Counted from the stretch's first letter, positions 37,336 through 44,994 are shown. The stretch is DNA of 64,000 nt from Embleya sp042956465 (GCF_042956465.1 NZ_JBIBGL010000007.1:434001-498000), one strand, 5' to 3'. The notes: generated from the sequence alone by a model not told the origin. Translations and numbers: made by a program.

Positions 37336-37814
37336 CCGCCGGACCGACCCTGCGCGCCGAGGACGTCGCGGAGATCCACGACGCGCTCGCGCTGTTCGCG
37401 CACGTCTTCGACAACGACGACATCGCGGAACTCGGGCGGGTGTTCACCGAGGACGCGGTGATCGAGAACACCATCGGAAGCGGTTACACGATCGACGGCC
37501 TGGCCTCGGCCCGGCAGTTCACCGGTCGGCGCAGCCCGGACACCCCCGACCACCAGACCCTGGACACGGTGCTGCTGGTGGATGCGAGCGGCACGGTCCG
37601 GGCCCGCAGCCGCTACATCGCGACGCTGATCGACGGCGAGGTGCACGGCGGGGACTACTACGACATCCTGGAGCGCACCGCACGCGGTTGGCGGATCAGG
37701 TACCGGGTCTCGGTGCCGCGGCACCCGATCCTGGACCGGATCGACCTGCCGGCGCAGTTCGCCGACGCGTGGCGACCCACCGCGGAGAACGTGGTCCGGT
37801 TCGAGCGGGACTGA
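37332..37814 (+). CDS. SnoaL/NTF2-like protein, candidate polyketide cyclase (second of pair)
   Basis: This 160-residue paralogue of the preceding gene shares LALFAHVFDN, the FTED strand, TPDH-T-L at the same position and the ARSRYI strand. The start is GTG in a GTGA overlap with the upstream stop, so the two are translationally coupled and probably made in equal amounts, perhaps as a heterodimer. The second His of PDHH is Gln here (PDHQTLD), so the two copies may have different roles, as with paired epoxide hydrolase-type proteins in polyether clusters. Its C-terminus is longer and contains DYYDILE. It is the last gene of the rightward PKS operon. Confidence 0.75.
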   Translation: MTAGPTLRAEDVAEIHDALALFAHVFDNDDIAELGRVFTEDAVIENTIGSGYTIDGLASARQFTGRRSPDTPDHQTLDTVLLVDASGTVRARSRYIATLIDGEVHGGDYYDILERTARGWRIRYRVSVPRHPILDRIDLPAQFADAWRPTAENVVRFERD

Positions 37815-38032
37815 CCGACGAATCCGGGGCGGGACCGACGCGTTCGGGACGGACCGGCTGTCCCGCCCGGAAGGGGCCGTCGGTCACGCCCGGCCCGGAA
37901 CGGCCGACGCACCCGGGCGGAACGCGGCCGTCACCTCCGAGGTGGGCCGGCCGTCCCGCCCGGAGCTGACCGGCCGACGCGCCCCGGAAGGAGCGGTCGA
38001 CGCGTTCGCGGCGCCCGCCCCACGGACCCGGG

Positions 38033-38063
38033 CCGGGGCCCGAGGACACGCCTCGGGCCCCGG
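38033..38063. terminator. Strong bidirectional terminator hairpin
   Basis: A perfect 13-bp stem (38033-38045 with 38051-38063) encloses a 5-base loop. It lies between the convergent PKS operon and the PPTase gene, 10 bases from the latter's stop codon. The stretch 37815-38032 before it has no gene; it contains several GGAC/GTCCC inverted repeats. Confidence 0.8.
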
Positions 38064-38072
38064 TCGACCGAC

Positions 38073-38720
38073 TCAGTTCCGGCGGGCCACCGCGATCGTG
38101 GTCAGGGCGATGCCCGCATCGACCTGCCAGCGTCCGGCGAACCCGTCCAGCGGGCGGTCCTCGATCAACAGTCGGGCGGCGAAGGTGCCGGCCGCCGGGT
38201 CGAACTCGATCTCCGCCTCGGCGAAGTCCAACCAGCGCTCGGTGAGTGGGAACCACGCCTTGTAGACGGACTCCTTGGCGCTGAACAACAGCCGGTCCCA
38301 GGCGATGTCGGGCCGGCGGGCGGCCAGGTCGGCCAGGTGTTTGCGCTCGGTCTCCGACGAGACGGTCGTCAACACTCCGTCCGGCAGCGGCAACGCCGGT
38401 TCGGCGTCGATGCCCAGCGTGAGCAGCGCGGCCCGATCCGCGACGGCGGCGGCGCGATATCCGGCGCAGTGCGTCATGCTGCCGACGACGCCCGCCGGCC
38501 AACCGGGTGCACCGCGCAACCCCGGCAGCAGCGGCGCGGCCGGCACCCCCATCCGGGCCAACGCCCGTCGCGCGCACCTGCGTACGGTGGTGAACTCGCG
38601 GCGGCGCTTGTCCACCGCCTTGGTCAGCAGCGCCTCCTCGGCCGGGAACAGCGGCGGCCCGTCCGGGTCGTCGAAGGATTCCTCGGCGAAGACCTCCGGC
38701 GGCAGTATCCGGGCGATCAT
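38073..38720 (-). CDS. Sfp-type 4'-phosphopantetheinyl transferase
   Basis: This 215-residue enzyme should attach the phosphopantetheine arm of CoA to ACP serines. It shows the family signatures: GIDAE at 103-107 (Mg-binding Asp105 and Glu107) and FSAKESVYK at 146-154 (Lys149, Glu150, Lys154). An FPAEEALL segment and a basic RRREF region near the N-terminus are typical of the EntD/actinobacterial branch. ATG 38720 is preferred because GGAGG lies 4 bases before it and relatives begin M-I-x-x-I-L-P. An upstream ATG at 38753 overlaps the stop of the preceding gene (ATGA) and would add 11 residues. It is coupled to the metallophosphoesterase gene, a pairing I recall from many streptomycetes, so it could also be the cell's general PPTase. 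Confidence 0.9.
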   Translation of the reverse strand: MIARILPPEVFAEESFDDPDGPPLFPAEEALLTKAVDKRRREFTTVRRCARRALARMGVPAAPLLPGLRGAPGWPAGVVGSMTHCAGYRAAAVADRAALLTLGIDAEPALPLPDGVLTTVSSETERKHLADLAARRPDIAWDRLLFSAKESVYKAWFPLTERWLDFAEAEIEFDPAAGTFAARLLIEDRPLDGFAGRWQVDAGIALTTIAVARRN

Positions 38721-38749
38721 CGAACCTCCGGCGTCGGCTCGGGAGACGG

Positions 38750-39649
38750 TCATCGGGCGCCCGCCTGCCGGCCCGAGCCGGTGGTCGCGGCGGTGTCGGT
38801 GCTCTCGGCGGGCACGATCCGGCGCGGGATCGGCCGCCGCAACCCGTTCTTGCGCTCGCGCGGATAGCCGAGCGAGACCTCTTCGAAGCGCACCCCGTCG
38901 TACCACGTGGTGCGCGGGATGTGCAGGTGGCCGTACACCACGGCGGCGGTCGGGAAGCGGCGATGCCAGTCGGCGGTCAGGTCGGTGCCGCACCACTGGA
39001 CGAACTCCGGGTGCCACATCACGTCCGTGGGCTGCCGGACCAGCGGGAAATGATTGACCATCAGCAGCGGCGCGGCCGGATCGGCCGCCGCCGCGAGTCG
39101 GCCCTCGCTGTACGCCACCCGGGCCCGGCACCACTCGCCGCGGCTCGGATAGGGGTCGGGGTGCAGCATGAACTCGTCGCTGCACACCACGCCCGCCTCG
39201 TACGCGGCGTCCAGCGCCTCCTGCTGCGTGGTCGCGCCCGGCGGGCGCCAGGTGTAGTCGTAGAGCACGAACAGCGGTGCCACGGTGACCGGGCCGCCCG
39301 GCCCGTCCCAGACCGCGAACGGATCCTCGGGGGTGAGTACGCCCAACTCACGGCACATCGCGACCAGATGCCGGTAGCGCCGCTCGCCGCGCAGTTGCAC
39401 GGGGTCGTCCGGGGTGGACCACAGCTCGTGGTTGCCGGGCACCCAGATCACCCGCGCGAAACGGTCGGCGAGTAACCGAAGGGTCGCCATGGTGTCGTCG
39501 ACGTGTTCGGCCACGTCACCCCCGACGATGAGCCAGTCGTCGTCGGTGCGGGGCCGGATGCCGTCGACGATCGCGCGATTGGACGGGATTGCGGAATGCA
39601 GGTCGCTGACGGCGTACAACGCGCGCTCGGGCGAACGGGCAGTGCTCAT
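38750..39649 (-). CDS. Calcineurin-like metallophosphoesterase
   Basis: This 299-residue protein carries the dimetal phosphoesterase motifs in order: D16-x-H18, GGD45, GN73-H74-E, a VNHF segment and GHLH. It is cytosolic by sequence, with no signal peptide. The stop overlaps the alternative start of the PPTase gene, so the two form an operon. The substrate is unknown; a link to CoA or phosphopantetheine metabolism is only suggested by the pairing. Codon 59 is TTA, making this operon potentially bldA-dependent. Confidence 0.85.
   Translation of the reverse strand: MSTARSPERALYAVSDLHSAIPSNRAIVDGIRPRTDDDWLIVGGDVAEHVDDTMATLRLLADRFARVIWVPGNHELWSTPDDPVQLRGERRYRHLVAMCRELGVLTPEDPFAVWDGPGGPVTVAPLFVLYDYTWRPPGATTQQEALDAAYEAGVVCSDEFMLHPDPYPSRGEWCRARVAYSEGRLAAAADPAAPLLMVNHFPLVRQPTDVMWHPEFVQWCGTDLTADWHRRFPTAAVVYGHLHIPRTTWYDGVRFEEVSLGYPRERKNGLRRPIPRRIVPAESTDTAATTGSGRQAGAR
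39473..39475 (-). promoter_or_regulatory. TTA leucine codon (bldA) in the metallophosphoesterase gene
   Basis: On the minus strand the codon is TTA in frame at residue 59 (context T-L-R-L-L-A-D). Because the PPTase is coupled downstream, lack of bldA tRNA could also reduce holo-ACP formation. Confidence 0.65.
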
Positions 39650-39786
39650 CGATCGACCATAGGCGGATTCGAGGGGTTCAGGGAAGGCCGACGCGGCCGA
39701 GTGCGGTTACCGCGCAATTCCCGTGCAAGCCCGCGTAGGGGTTGGTCAGGGGTACGCGACACGCCCGCCATATGTCACCGTCGTCT

Positions 39787-39849
39787 GTGAGCAGATCCGG
39801 ACTGCCGGTGAGCGAGGCCGGACTACCGGTGAGCATGACCCCGACCGCC
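39787..39849 (+). repeat. Three 21-bp direct repeats upstream of the SARP start
   Basis: GTGAGC recurs at 39787, 39808 and 39829, exactly 21 bases apart. The first two units agree at 16 of 21 positions (shared CCGGACT and CCG); the third is partial. Two-turn spacing of direct repeats suits a SARP-type or other dimeric activator. They end 19 bases before the preferred TTG start, so an autoregulatory operator is plausible. Confidence 0.5.
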
Positions 39850-39867
39850 AGAGAGAGGGAAGAGCCG

Positions 39868-40650
39868 TTGCGGTACGAGATTCTCGGCCCCGTGCGGATC
39901 GTCGACGGTGCCGAGCCGCGTACGATCGCCGCGCCCAAGCCGGAGACCCTCCTGGCCGCCCTGCTCGCGCGCCGGGGCCAGTTGTTGACGGTCGACCAGA
40001 TCGTCGCCGAGATCTGGCCCGGCGCCCGACCGCAGCGAGCCAAGTCCACGGTGCACGTGTACGTGTCCCGACTGCGGGCGATGCTCGGCACCTCGGGACC
40101 CGCGCGCAGCGGCCCGTTGGCCACGTGTGCCGGCGGCTACGTCCTGCACACGGGACCGGACCGATTGGACGCGGACGCCTTCCACGGCCTGGTCGACCGG
40201 GGCCGGGCCGGTCTGCGGGCCGGGCGCCGGCACGAGGCGGCCGAGACGTTCACGAGTGCGCTGGACCTGTGGCGTGGGCCGGCCTACGCGGGTGTCGCCC
40301 ACGGTCCGATCGTGCGGGCGCACTCCGCACGCCTGGAGGCGTCCCGGCTGGAGTGCCTCGAACTGCTGGTCGAGGCCGACCTGGCGCTGGGCCGCTATCG
40401 GGAGAGCGTCGCCCGGCTGTACGCGCTGACCGCCGAGTATCCGCTGCACGAGAACTTCGCCCGGCACCTGATGGTCGCGCTGTACCACTGCGGCCGCCGC
40501 GGCGAGGCGCTCACGGTGTACCAGGACGCCCGCGCCGCGCTGCGCGAACTGCTCGGCCTGGAGCCGTCCCGGGCGCTGCGCGAAGTCCAGCACGCGGTGC
40601 TCACCGGCGTGGAACCCCTGGGCGCGCGCACCGACTCGCTGGCAGGCTGA
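39868..40650 (+). CDS. SARP-family (AfsR/DnrI-like) transcriptional activator
   Basis: This 260-residue protein has the two SARP parts: an N-terminal OmpR-like winged helix (about 15-85, including LLTVDQIVAEIW and STVHVYVSRLR) and a C-terminal bacterial transcriptional activation domain (about 95-250, DAFHGLVDRGRAGLRAG, then ENFARHLMVALY). TTG 39868 is chosen because GAGAGGGA lies about 8 bases before it and the product then begins RYEILGP, as SARPs do. ATG 39835 or 39742 would add a low-complexity tail encoded by 21-bp repeats. It lies between the PPTase operon (divergent) and the type II TE, so it probably activates part of the PKS cluster alongside the LAL protein. Confidence 0.85.
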   Translation: MRYEILGPVRIVDGAEPRTIAAPKPETLLAALLARRGQLLTVDQIVAEIWPGARPQRAKSTVHVYVSRLRAMLGTSGPARSGPLATCAGGYVLHTGPDRLDADAFHGLVDRGRAGLRAGRRHEAAETFTSALDLWRGPAYAGVAHGPIVRAHSARLEASRLECLELLVEADLALGRYRESVARLYALTAEYPLHENFARHLMVALYHCGRRGEALTVYQDARAALRELLGLEPSRALREVQHAVLTGVEPLGARTDSLAG

Positions 40651-40670
40651 CCACGGTCGCTTCGGCGACG

Positions 40671-40685
40671 ACGACCGCGGCGGTC
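40671..40685 (+). promoter_or_regulatory. Palindromic repeat, copy 1
   Basis: ACGACCGCGGCGGTC contains the palindrome GACCGC-G-GCGGTC. An identical 15-mer occurs exactly 60 bases downstream. Both lie between the SARP stop and the TE start and may be operators. Confidence 0.4.
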
Positions 40686-40730
40686 GTCGCGCCGGCAGCC
40701 CCTGCCATGGCAGCCACGAGCAGACCCGCC

Positions 40731-40745
40731 ACGACCGCGGCGGTC
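40731..40745 (+). promoter_or_regulatory. Palindromic repeat, copy 2
   Basis: Identical to 40671-40685 and 36 bases before the TE start codon. The 60-base spacing is close to six helical turns. Confidence 0.4.
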
Positions 40746-40780
40746 ACGACCACAGCAGCGACGAACAAGAAGGGCTCGTC

Positions 40781-41551
40781 ATGACAACCGCCTCCGCCCT
40801 GTCGGACGCCTGGATCCGCCGGTTCCACCCGACGCCGCATCCGCTCCCGCGCCTGGTCGCCCTGCCGCACGCGGGAGGCTCGGCGAGCTTCTGGTTCCCG
40901 CTGTCGGCGGCGCTGAAGAACCGGGCCGAGGTGCTGGGCGTGCAGTATCCCGGCCGCCAGGATCGACGCGCCGAACCGCTGATCGACGACGTCGCCACGC
41001 TGGCGGACCGGATCACCGCCGCGCTGGATCCGTGGCTGGACGACGGGCGCCCGCTGATCCTGTTCGGCCACAGCATGGGCGCGGTCCTCGGCTTCGAGGT
41101 GGCCCGTCGGCTGCGGGTGCGGCCGGCGGCGCTGATCGTCTCCGGCCGGCGGGCCCCGGACCGGCAGCGCGACGAGAAGCTGCACCTGCTCGACGATGCG
41201 GGGCTGGCCGCCGAGCTTCGCTCGATGAGCGGGACGGACGCGAGCCTGCTGGCGAACGACGAGGTGTTGCAGATGGTGCTGCCCGCGCTGCGCGCCGACT
41301 ACCGCGCGATCGAGACGTACAGGTGCACGCCCGGCGAACCGCTGGAGTGCCCGATCACCGTCCTGACCGGCGATGCCGACCCGAAGGTCACCATGGACGA
41401 GGCGATGTCCTGGCGCGACCACACCAGCGGCACCTTCGCCCTGCACACCTTCTCCGGCGGCCACTTCTATCTGACCGAACACCAGGCCGCGGTGACCGCA
41501 CACATCGCCGACGCGATCTCGGCGGCGACGGGCCGCCCGCAGACCGGCTGA
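40781..41551 (+). CDS. Type II (editing) thioesterase
   Basis: This 256-residue alpha/beta hydrolase has GHSMG with Ser98, Asp198 in TGDADP and His228 in GGHFYL, and the LPHAGGSASFW oxyanion motif typical of stand-alone PKS/NRPS thioesterases. Such enzymes remove acyl groups that block ACPs after premature decarboxylation, which matters for a line relying on KSQ decarboxylation. AGAAGGG precedes ATG 40781. It is probably the right-hand end of the PKS cluster. Confidence 0.9.
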   Translation: MTTASALSDAWIRRFHPTPHPLPRLVALPHAGGSASFWFPLSAALKNRAEVLGVQYPGRQDRRAEPLIDDVATLADRITAALDPWLDDGRPLILFGHSMGAVLGFEVARRLRVRPAALIVSGRRAPDRQRDEKLHLLDDAGLAAELRSMSGTDASLLANDEVLQMVLPALRADYRAIETYRCTPGEPLECPITVLTGDADPKVTMDEAMSWRDHTSGTFALHTFSGGHFYLTEHQAAVTAHIADAISAATGRPQTG

Positions 41552-41728
41552 GCGGGCAAACCTCGCGGGCGCGGCGCCGGCTCCCCGGTGCTCGCTCGAA
41601 TGGCTCCCGATCCCCGGCGGGGCAGCGGTCCGGGAGAAGCGGGTCGGTGGGCCTCGAATCGAACGGGTGTGCGAAGTGCGCTCCGGGCTCCGCCGGCGGC
41701 CCCGGTGCGCCCCGCCGATGATCGAGGC

Positions 41729-42697
41729 ATGGCCGGTCAGGATCAAGTTCATGCCGTGTTGCCCGAGATCGAGCCGATGCTGGCCACCTCGGCGCCGTTG
41801 CCGGGCGAGGGATACGACCTCGACTGGGGATTCGAGATCCAGTGGGACGGCGCCCGTACGGTGGTGTACTGCGCGGGCGACCGAACCGTGCGGCTGGTGT
41901 CCGGCGACGGTGCGGACGTCACTCGCACCTACCCCGAACTGGCCGGGATCGGTGAGCAGCACGGGCAGCGGCAGGCGGTCCTCGACGGCGAGATCGTGGT
42001 CCTGGACGACCGCGGGCGGCCCGACGTCGAACAGCTCCGTCGGCGGATGGGCGTGGTCAATCCGCGCAAGGTGGCCCGGCTGACCATGGACGCGCCGGTG
42101 CACCTGATGCTCTTCGACGTGATGTACCTGGACGGCCGGTCGCTGCTGTCGACCCCCTACCGAGAGCGCCGGATGTCGCTGGCCGGCCTCGACCTGACCG
42201 GCCCCCGGTGGTCGACGCCCGAGTGGACCGAGGGCGACGTGCAACACGCCTGGGCGACGAGCCTGCGGAACGGGTACGAGGGCATCGTCGCCAAGCGCCT
42301 GGCCTCGGACTACCAGCCCGGACGGCGTTCACCCGACTGGATCAAGGCCAAGCACATCGAGACGCACAGCGTGGTCATCGGCGGCTGGATCGAGGGCCGA
42401 GGCGAGTTGCGCGGTCTCCCGGGCAGCCTGCTCGTTGGTGTCGACGCGCCGGACGGCCTGCGCTTCGCGGGCATCGTGGAGCACGGCCTGTCCGCCGCCG
42501 AACTCGGTGAACTCGGCGAATACCTGGGTGCGCTCTCCCGCTCCGACACACCCTTTGCGGACTTCGTCGACGTTCCCGGCGCCCAATGGGTCGAACCGCG
42601 CCTGGTCGCCGAGGTCACCGTCTCCGGCTGGACCACCACCGGCCGACTGCGCAACGCCACCTGGCAACGCCTGCGCCCGGACCTGACGCGGCGCTGA
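41729..42697 (+). CDS. ATP-dependent DNA ligase-like protein lacking the catalytic lysine
   Basis: This 322-residue protein matches the LigC/LigD-ligase-domain fold: motif III DGEIVVLDD, motif IIIa LMLFDVMYLDG, motif IV EGIVAKR, motif V WIKAKH, and a C-terminal OB-fold with a conserved WVEPRLVAEV. Motif I, normally E-x-K-W-D-G-x-R, reads EIQWDGAR: Gln38 replaces the lysine that accepts AMP. Without it the protein should not self-adenylate, so it is a dead ligase, a scaffold, or able only to seal pre-adenylated nicks. ATG 41729 gives the family-like opening LPEIEPMLAT, but the GAGG ribosome site is very close. Not obviously linked to its neighbours. Confidence 0.75.
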   Translation: MAGQDQVHAVLPEIEPMLATSAPLPGEGYDLDWGFEIQWDGARTVVYCAGDRTVRLVSGDGADVTRTYPELAGIGEQHGQRQAVLDGEIVVLDDRGRPDVEQLRRRMGVVNPRKVARLTMDAPVHLMLFDVMYLDGRSLLSTPYRERRMSLAGLDLTGPRWSTPEWTEGDVQHAWATSLRNGYEGIVAKRLASDYQPGRRSPDWIKAKHIETHSVVIGGWIEGRGELRGLPGSLLVGVDAPDGLRFAGIVEHGLSAAELGELGEYLGALSRSDTPFADFVDVPGAQWVEPRLVAEVTVSGWTTTGRLRNATWQRLRPDLTRR

Positions 42698-42719
42698 GCG
42701 GCGCGCCGGCCGGGTCGCC

Positions 42720-43156
42720 TCACGGGTTCGACGGGCCGTGGAAGTAGTGACCCTCGTCGAGGTCGCCGACGAGGCCGGGGCCGGTCGGTTGCCAGTTCGG
42801 CAGTTCGCGGGTGAGCGCACTCGACGTGGGGATGTCGGTCGCGAAGAAGGCGCTCAGCCAGCCGAAGTGCCCGCGGGCCTCCTCGGGCGTGACGGCCGCC
42901 GTCGGGACGTCGAGGTGCCGGCCGATCAGCTCGGCGACGGTACGGACCGGGACACCCTCCTCGGCCACACCGTGCAGGATCGAGCCCGCCGGCGCCTGTT
43001 CCAGCGCCAGGCGGAACAGGCGCGCCGCGTCGGAGCGGTGTACCGCGGCCGGCGGTCGGACCCGTCGCCGACATAGGCGGACACACCCTTGTCCCGGGTG
43101 ATGCCGATCAGCATCGATACGAAGCCGCGATCTCGCTCGCCGAACTCGAGGGCGTG
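42720..43156 (-). pseudogene. Truncated, frameshifted NAD-dependent epimerase/SDR-like gene
   Basis: Read on the minus strand, sequence from about 43156 encodes an in-frame FGERDRGFVSMLIGITRDKG followed by VSAYVGDGS. Near 43050 the homologous continuation (AVHRSDAARLFRLALEQAP, then EEGVPVRTVAELIGRHL and FHGPSNP) lies in another frame, consistent with loss of one base. The N-terminal NAD-binding half is missing. The pieces resemble the C-terminal half of extended SDR (nucleoside-diphosphate-sugar epimerase-like) proteins. The decay is visible in the sequence; the original function is not. Confidence 0.7.
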
Positions 43157-43474
43157 ATCGCGGGTGGATGACCGCGCGTCCCGGGGCGGTGACCGCGGGC
43201 GGGGTGATCGTCCGTCCCGAGGTCGTGACCGCCCGTGGGTGATCGTCCGTCTCGGGGCCGAAATCCGCCTATGCAGGGTGATTCGGGCGCGGGACGATGA
43301 GTCTCCACATCGAGTGCCAAGGGCGACGACTGCGGAAGGGTCGGACGTCGAAAGGGCGTTCCGACTCGGGCGGTTCGACGGGTCAGCGGATTCGCTTCAA
43401 CGGATTCAGGTACGACAGCGCAACGCCCGACGACGCCTCCGACGACGTCCCCACGTCCGCCGAGGAGACCATCC
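43157..43474 (+). other. Repetitive intergenic DNA between the epimerase relic and the lipase gene
   Basis: No gene is seen. The first 100 bases contain imperfect repeats of GTGATCGTCCGTC (about 43204 and 43239) and GGTGACCGC. The rest shows two CGGATTC copies near 43387-43405 and leads to a GAGGAGA ribosome site at about 43462. Confidence 0.4.
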
Positions 43475-44284
43475 GTGCTCTCGCTGCCTCGCACCCTGTC
43501 CGCGACGGCCGTCGCCGTCACCGTCGTCGCCGGCACCGCAATCGTCGCGCCGACCGCCCATGCCGCGACCGCCTCGAACTACGCGGCGCTGGGCGACTCG
43601 TACAGCGCCGGTGTCGGCGCCGGCAACTACCTCCCCGACAGCGGCGCCTGCAAGCGCAGCGCCAACGCCTATCCGGTCCTGTGGAACCGGAGCCACCCGG
43701 GCACCTTCGCCTTCGCGGCCTGCTCCGGAGCCAAGACCGCCGACGTGCGCGCCGGTCAACTCTCCGTGCTGAACTCCGCGACCTCGTTGGTGACCATCAG
43801 CATCGGCGGCAACGACGCGGGTTTCGTCGACACCATCATGACCTGCGTGCTGGCCTCCGACAACGACTGCTCCGTCGCCGTCGCCAAGGCCAAGACCTAC
43901 GCCACCGAGAAACTCCCCGCCGACCTCGACGCCACCTACGCACAGATCCGCAACCGCGCGCCCAACGCCCGCCTGATCGTGCTCGGTTACCCGCGCCTGT
44001 TCGAACTCGGCTCGTGCTTCCTGGGCCTGAGCAAGTTCAAGCGCACCATCTTGGACCAGGCCGCCGACACGCTGGCCGAGGTCACCCGGCAACGCGCCGC
44101 CGCCGCGAACGCCGATTTCGCCGACGTCCGCACCCGCTTCGCCGGACACGGCGTCTGCGCCTCCAACGCCTGGATCCACGGCGTCACACTGCCCGTCGAA
44201 GAGTCCTACCACCCCACAAGCAGCGGCCAAAGCCAGGGCTACCTCCCCGAACTCCAAGCCCACACCGGAATCCGAGTCGGCTGA
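43475..44284 (+). CDS. Secreted SGNH/GDSL-family esterase or lipase
   Basis: This 269-residue protein has a Sec signal peptide (positive RT, hydrophobic TAVAVTVVAGTAIVA, cleavage near APTAHA at about residue 30). The mature enzyme carries GDSYSAG with Ser42, GGNDAGF, and SYHPTSSGQ with the catalytic His near residue 246. Cys pairs suit an exported enzyme. Streptomyces secretes several such lipases/phospholipases. GTG 43475 is set by GAGGAGA about 6 bases upstream. The substrate is not determinable here. Confidence 0.9.
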   Translation: MLSLPRTLSATAVAVTVVAGTAIVAPTAHAATASNYAALGDSYSAGVGAGNYLPDSGACKRSANAYPVLWNRSHPGTFAFAACSGAKTADVRAGQLSVLNSATSLVTISIGGNDAGFVDTIMTCVLASDNDCSVAVAKAKTYATEKLPADLDATYAQIRNRAPNARLIVLGYPRLFELGSCFLGLSKFKRTILDQAADTLAEVTRQRAAAANADFADVRTRFAGHGVCASNAWIHGVTLPVEESYHPTSSGQSQGYLPELQAHTGIRVG

Positions 44285-44458
44285 CCCCGCAGCCCGCCCG
44301 ACAGGCGCCGGCCACTCCCAAGCCGCCGCGGCCGCCCCGATCGCCAACGCGCTCGGGGACGGCCGCGCGCCCGCAGGCGGGCGGCGCGCACCGGTCGCGC
44401 ACTCCGCCCGTGTGCGCCGGCTACCGGTCACCCGGTGCGCAGTGCCACCCTGGACGGC

Positions 44459-44734
44459 ATGAGCGACCGACCGGTGATCACGACCGCCTTCCAGGGCCGG
44501 ACCATCCAGCTGCCCGGCACCCTGGCCGACATCCGCGCCGCCCTTCCCGAAGACCGGCGTGCCGCCTTCGACGACGAGATCAATCACGCGCCCCTGCGGC
44601 AGATCGCCGCCATCGCCGTCCACTGGGCATCCCCGCCCGAGCTGAACGCCCAGGTCGAGGCCGACGCTGCTCGCGTCCGAAGCGGTGACATGTCCGGCCT
44701 CACCAACGCCGACGGCACACCCTTCACGCCATGA
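44459..44734 (+). CDS. Small antitoxin-like protein upstream of a RelE-like toxin relic
   Basis: This 91-residue acidic protein (LADIRAALPEDRRAAFDDEI) overlaps the next gene by 4 bases (ATGA), the usual order for an antitoxin followed by its toxin. It resembles small actinobacterial proteins of unknown function found beside RelE-like genes. No DNA-binding motif is evident. ATG 44459 removes an unlikely leader. The role is inferred from context. Confidence 0.55.
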   Translation: MSDRPVITTAFQGRTIQLPGTLADIRAALPEDRRAAFDDEINHAPLRQIAAIAVHWASPPELNAQVEADAARVRSGDMSGLTNADGTPFTP

Positions 44735-44972
44735 GCGGGTACCGGGTCGCGTACACCGACCTCGCCAGGTCCGGCTACGCGGCCCTCGACGCGAACCAGC
44801 GCAGGGCCTTCGATGGTGACGTCGCAGCCATGGCCCGCGACCCCTATGCCTGGGGCGACCCCATCCGCGGAAACCGCGACCGGCGCTCCGCCGCGCTCGG
44901 CGGTGTCATCACCGAGAACGAGTCAGCGCGGGCGTCCTCACCGTGACGATGCTCAAGGTGGTCGGGATCTGA
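44731..44972 (+). pseudogene. Frameshifted RelE/ParE-like toxin gene
   Basis: The start (SGYRVAYTDLARSGYAAL, then FDGDVAAMARDPYAWG) is RelE/ParE-like. The frame ends early at 44946 after GVITENESARASSP. In another frame the sequence continues RVSAGVLTVTMLKVVGI to TGA 44970-44972, which is the expected last strand of the toxin fold. A one-base loss near 44915-44920 explains this. The toxin is therefore probably inactive, and the antitoxin has lost its target here. Confidence 0.65.
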
Positions 44973-44994
44973 TTCACCCGCTAGCCGGTTCCGC

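Noticed and set aside
39742..39867. N-terminal extension of the SARP from ATG 39742 or 39835
   Set aside because: The extension is a direct translation of 21-bp repeats and the TTG at 39868 has a far better ribosome site and family-like start.
40651..40780. Low-complexity Thr/Ala-rich reading frame between SARP and TE
   Set aside because: It exists because of repeated palindromic sequence, has no ribosome site and runs past the SARP stop only in another frame.
41729..42697. Bacterial NHEJ ligase LigD
   Set aside because: There is no polymerase or nuclease domain and no Ku gene nearby, and motif I lacks the lysine.
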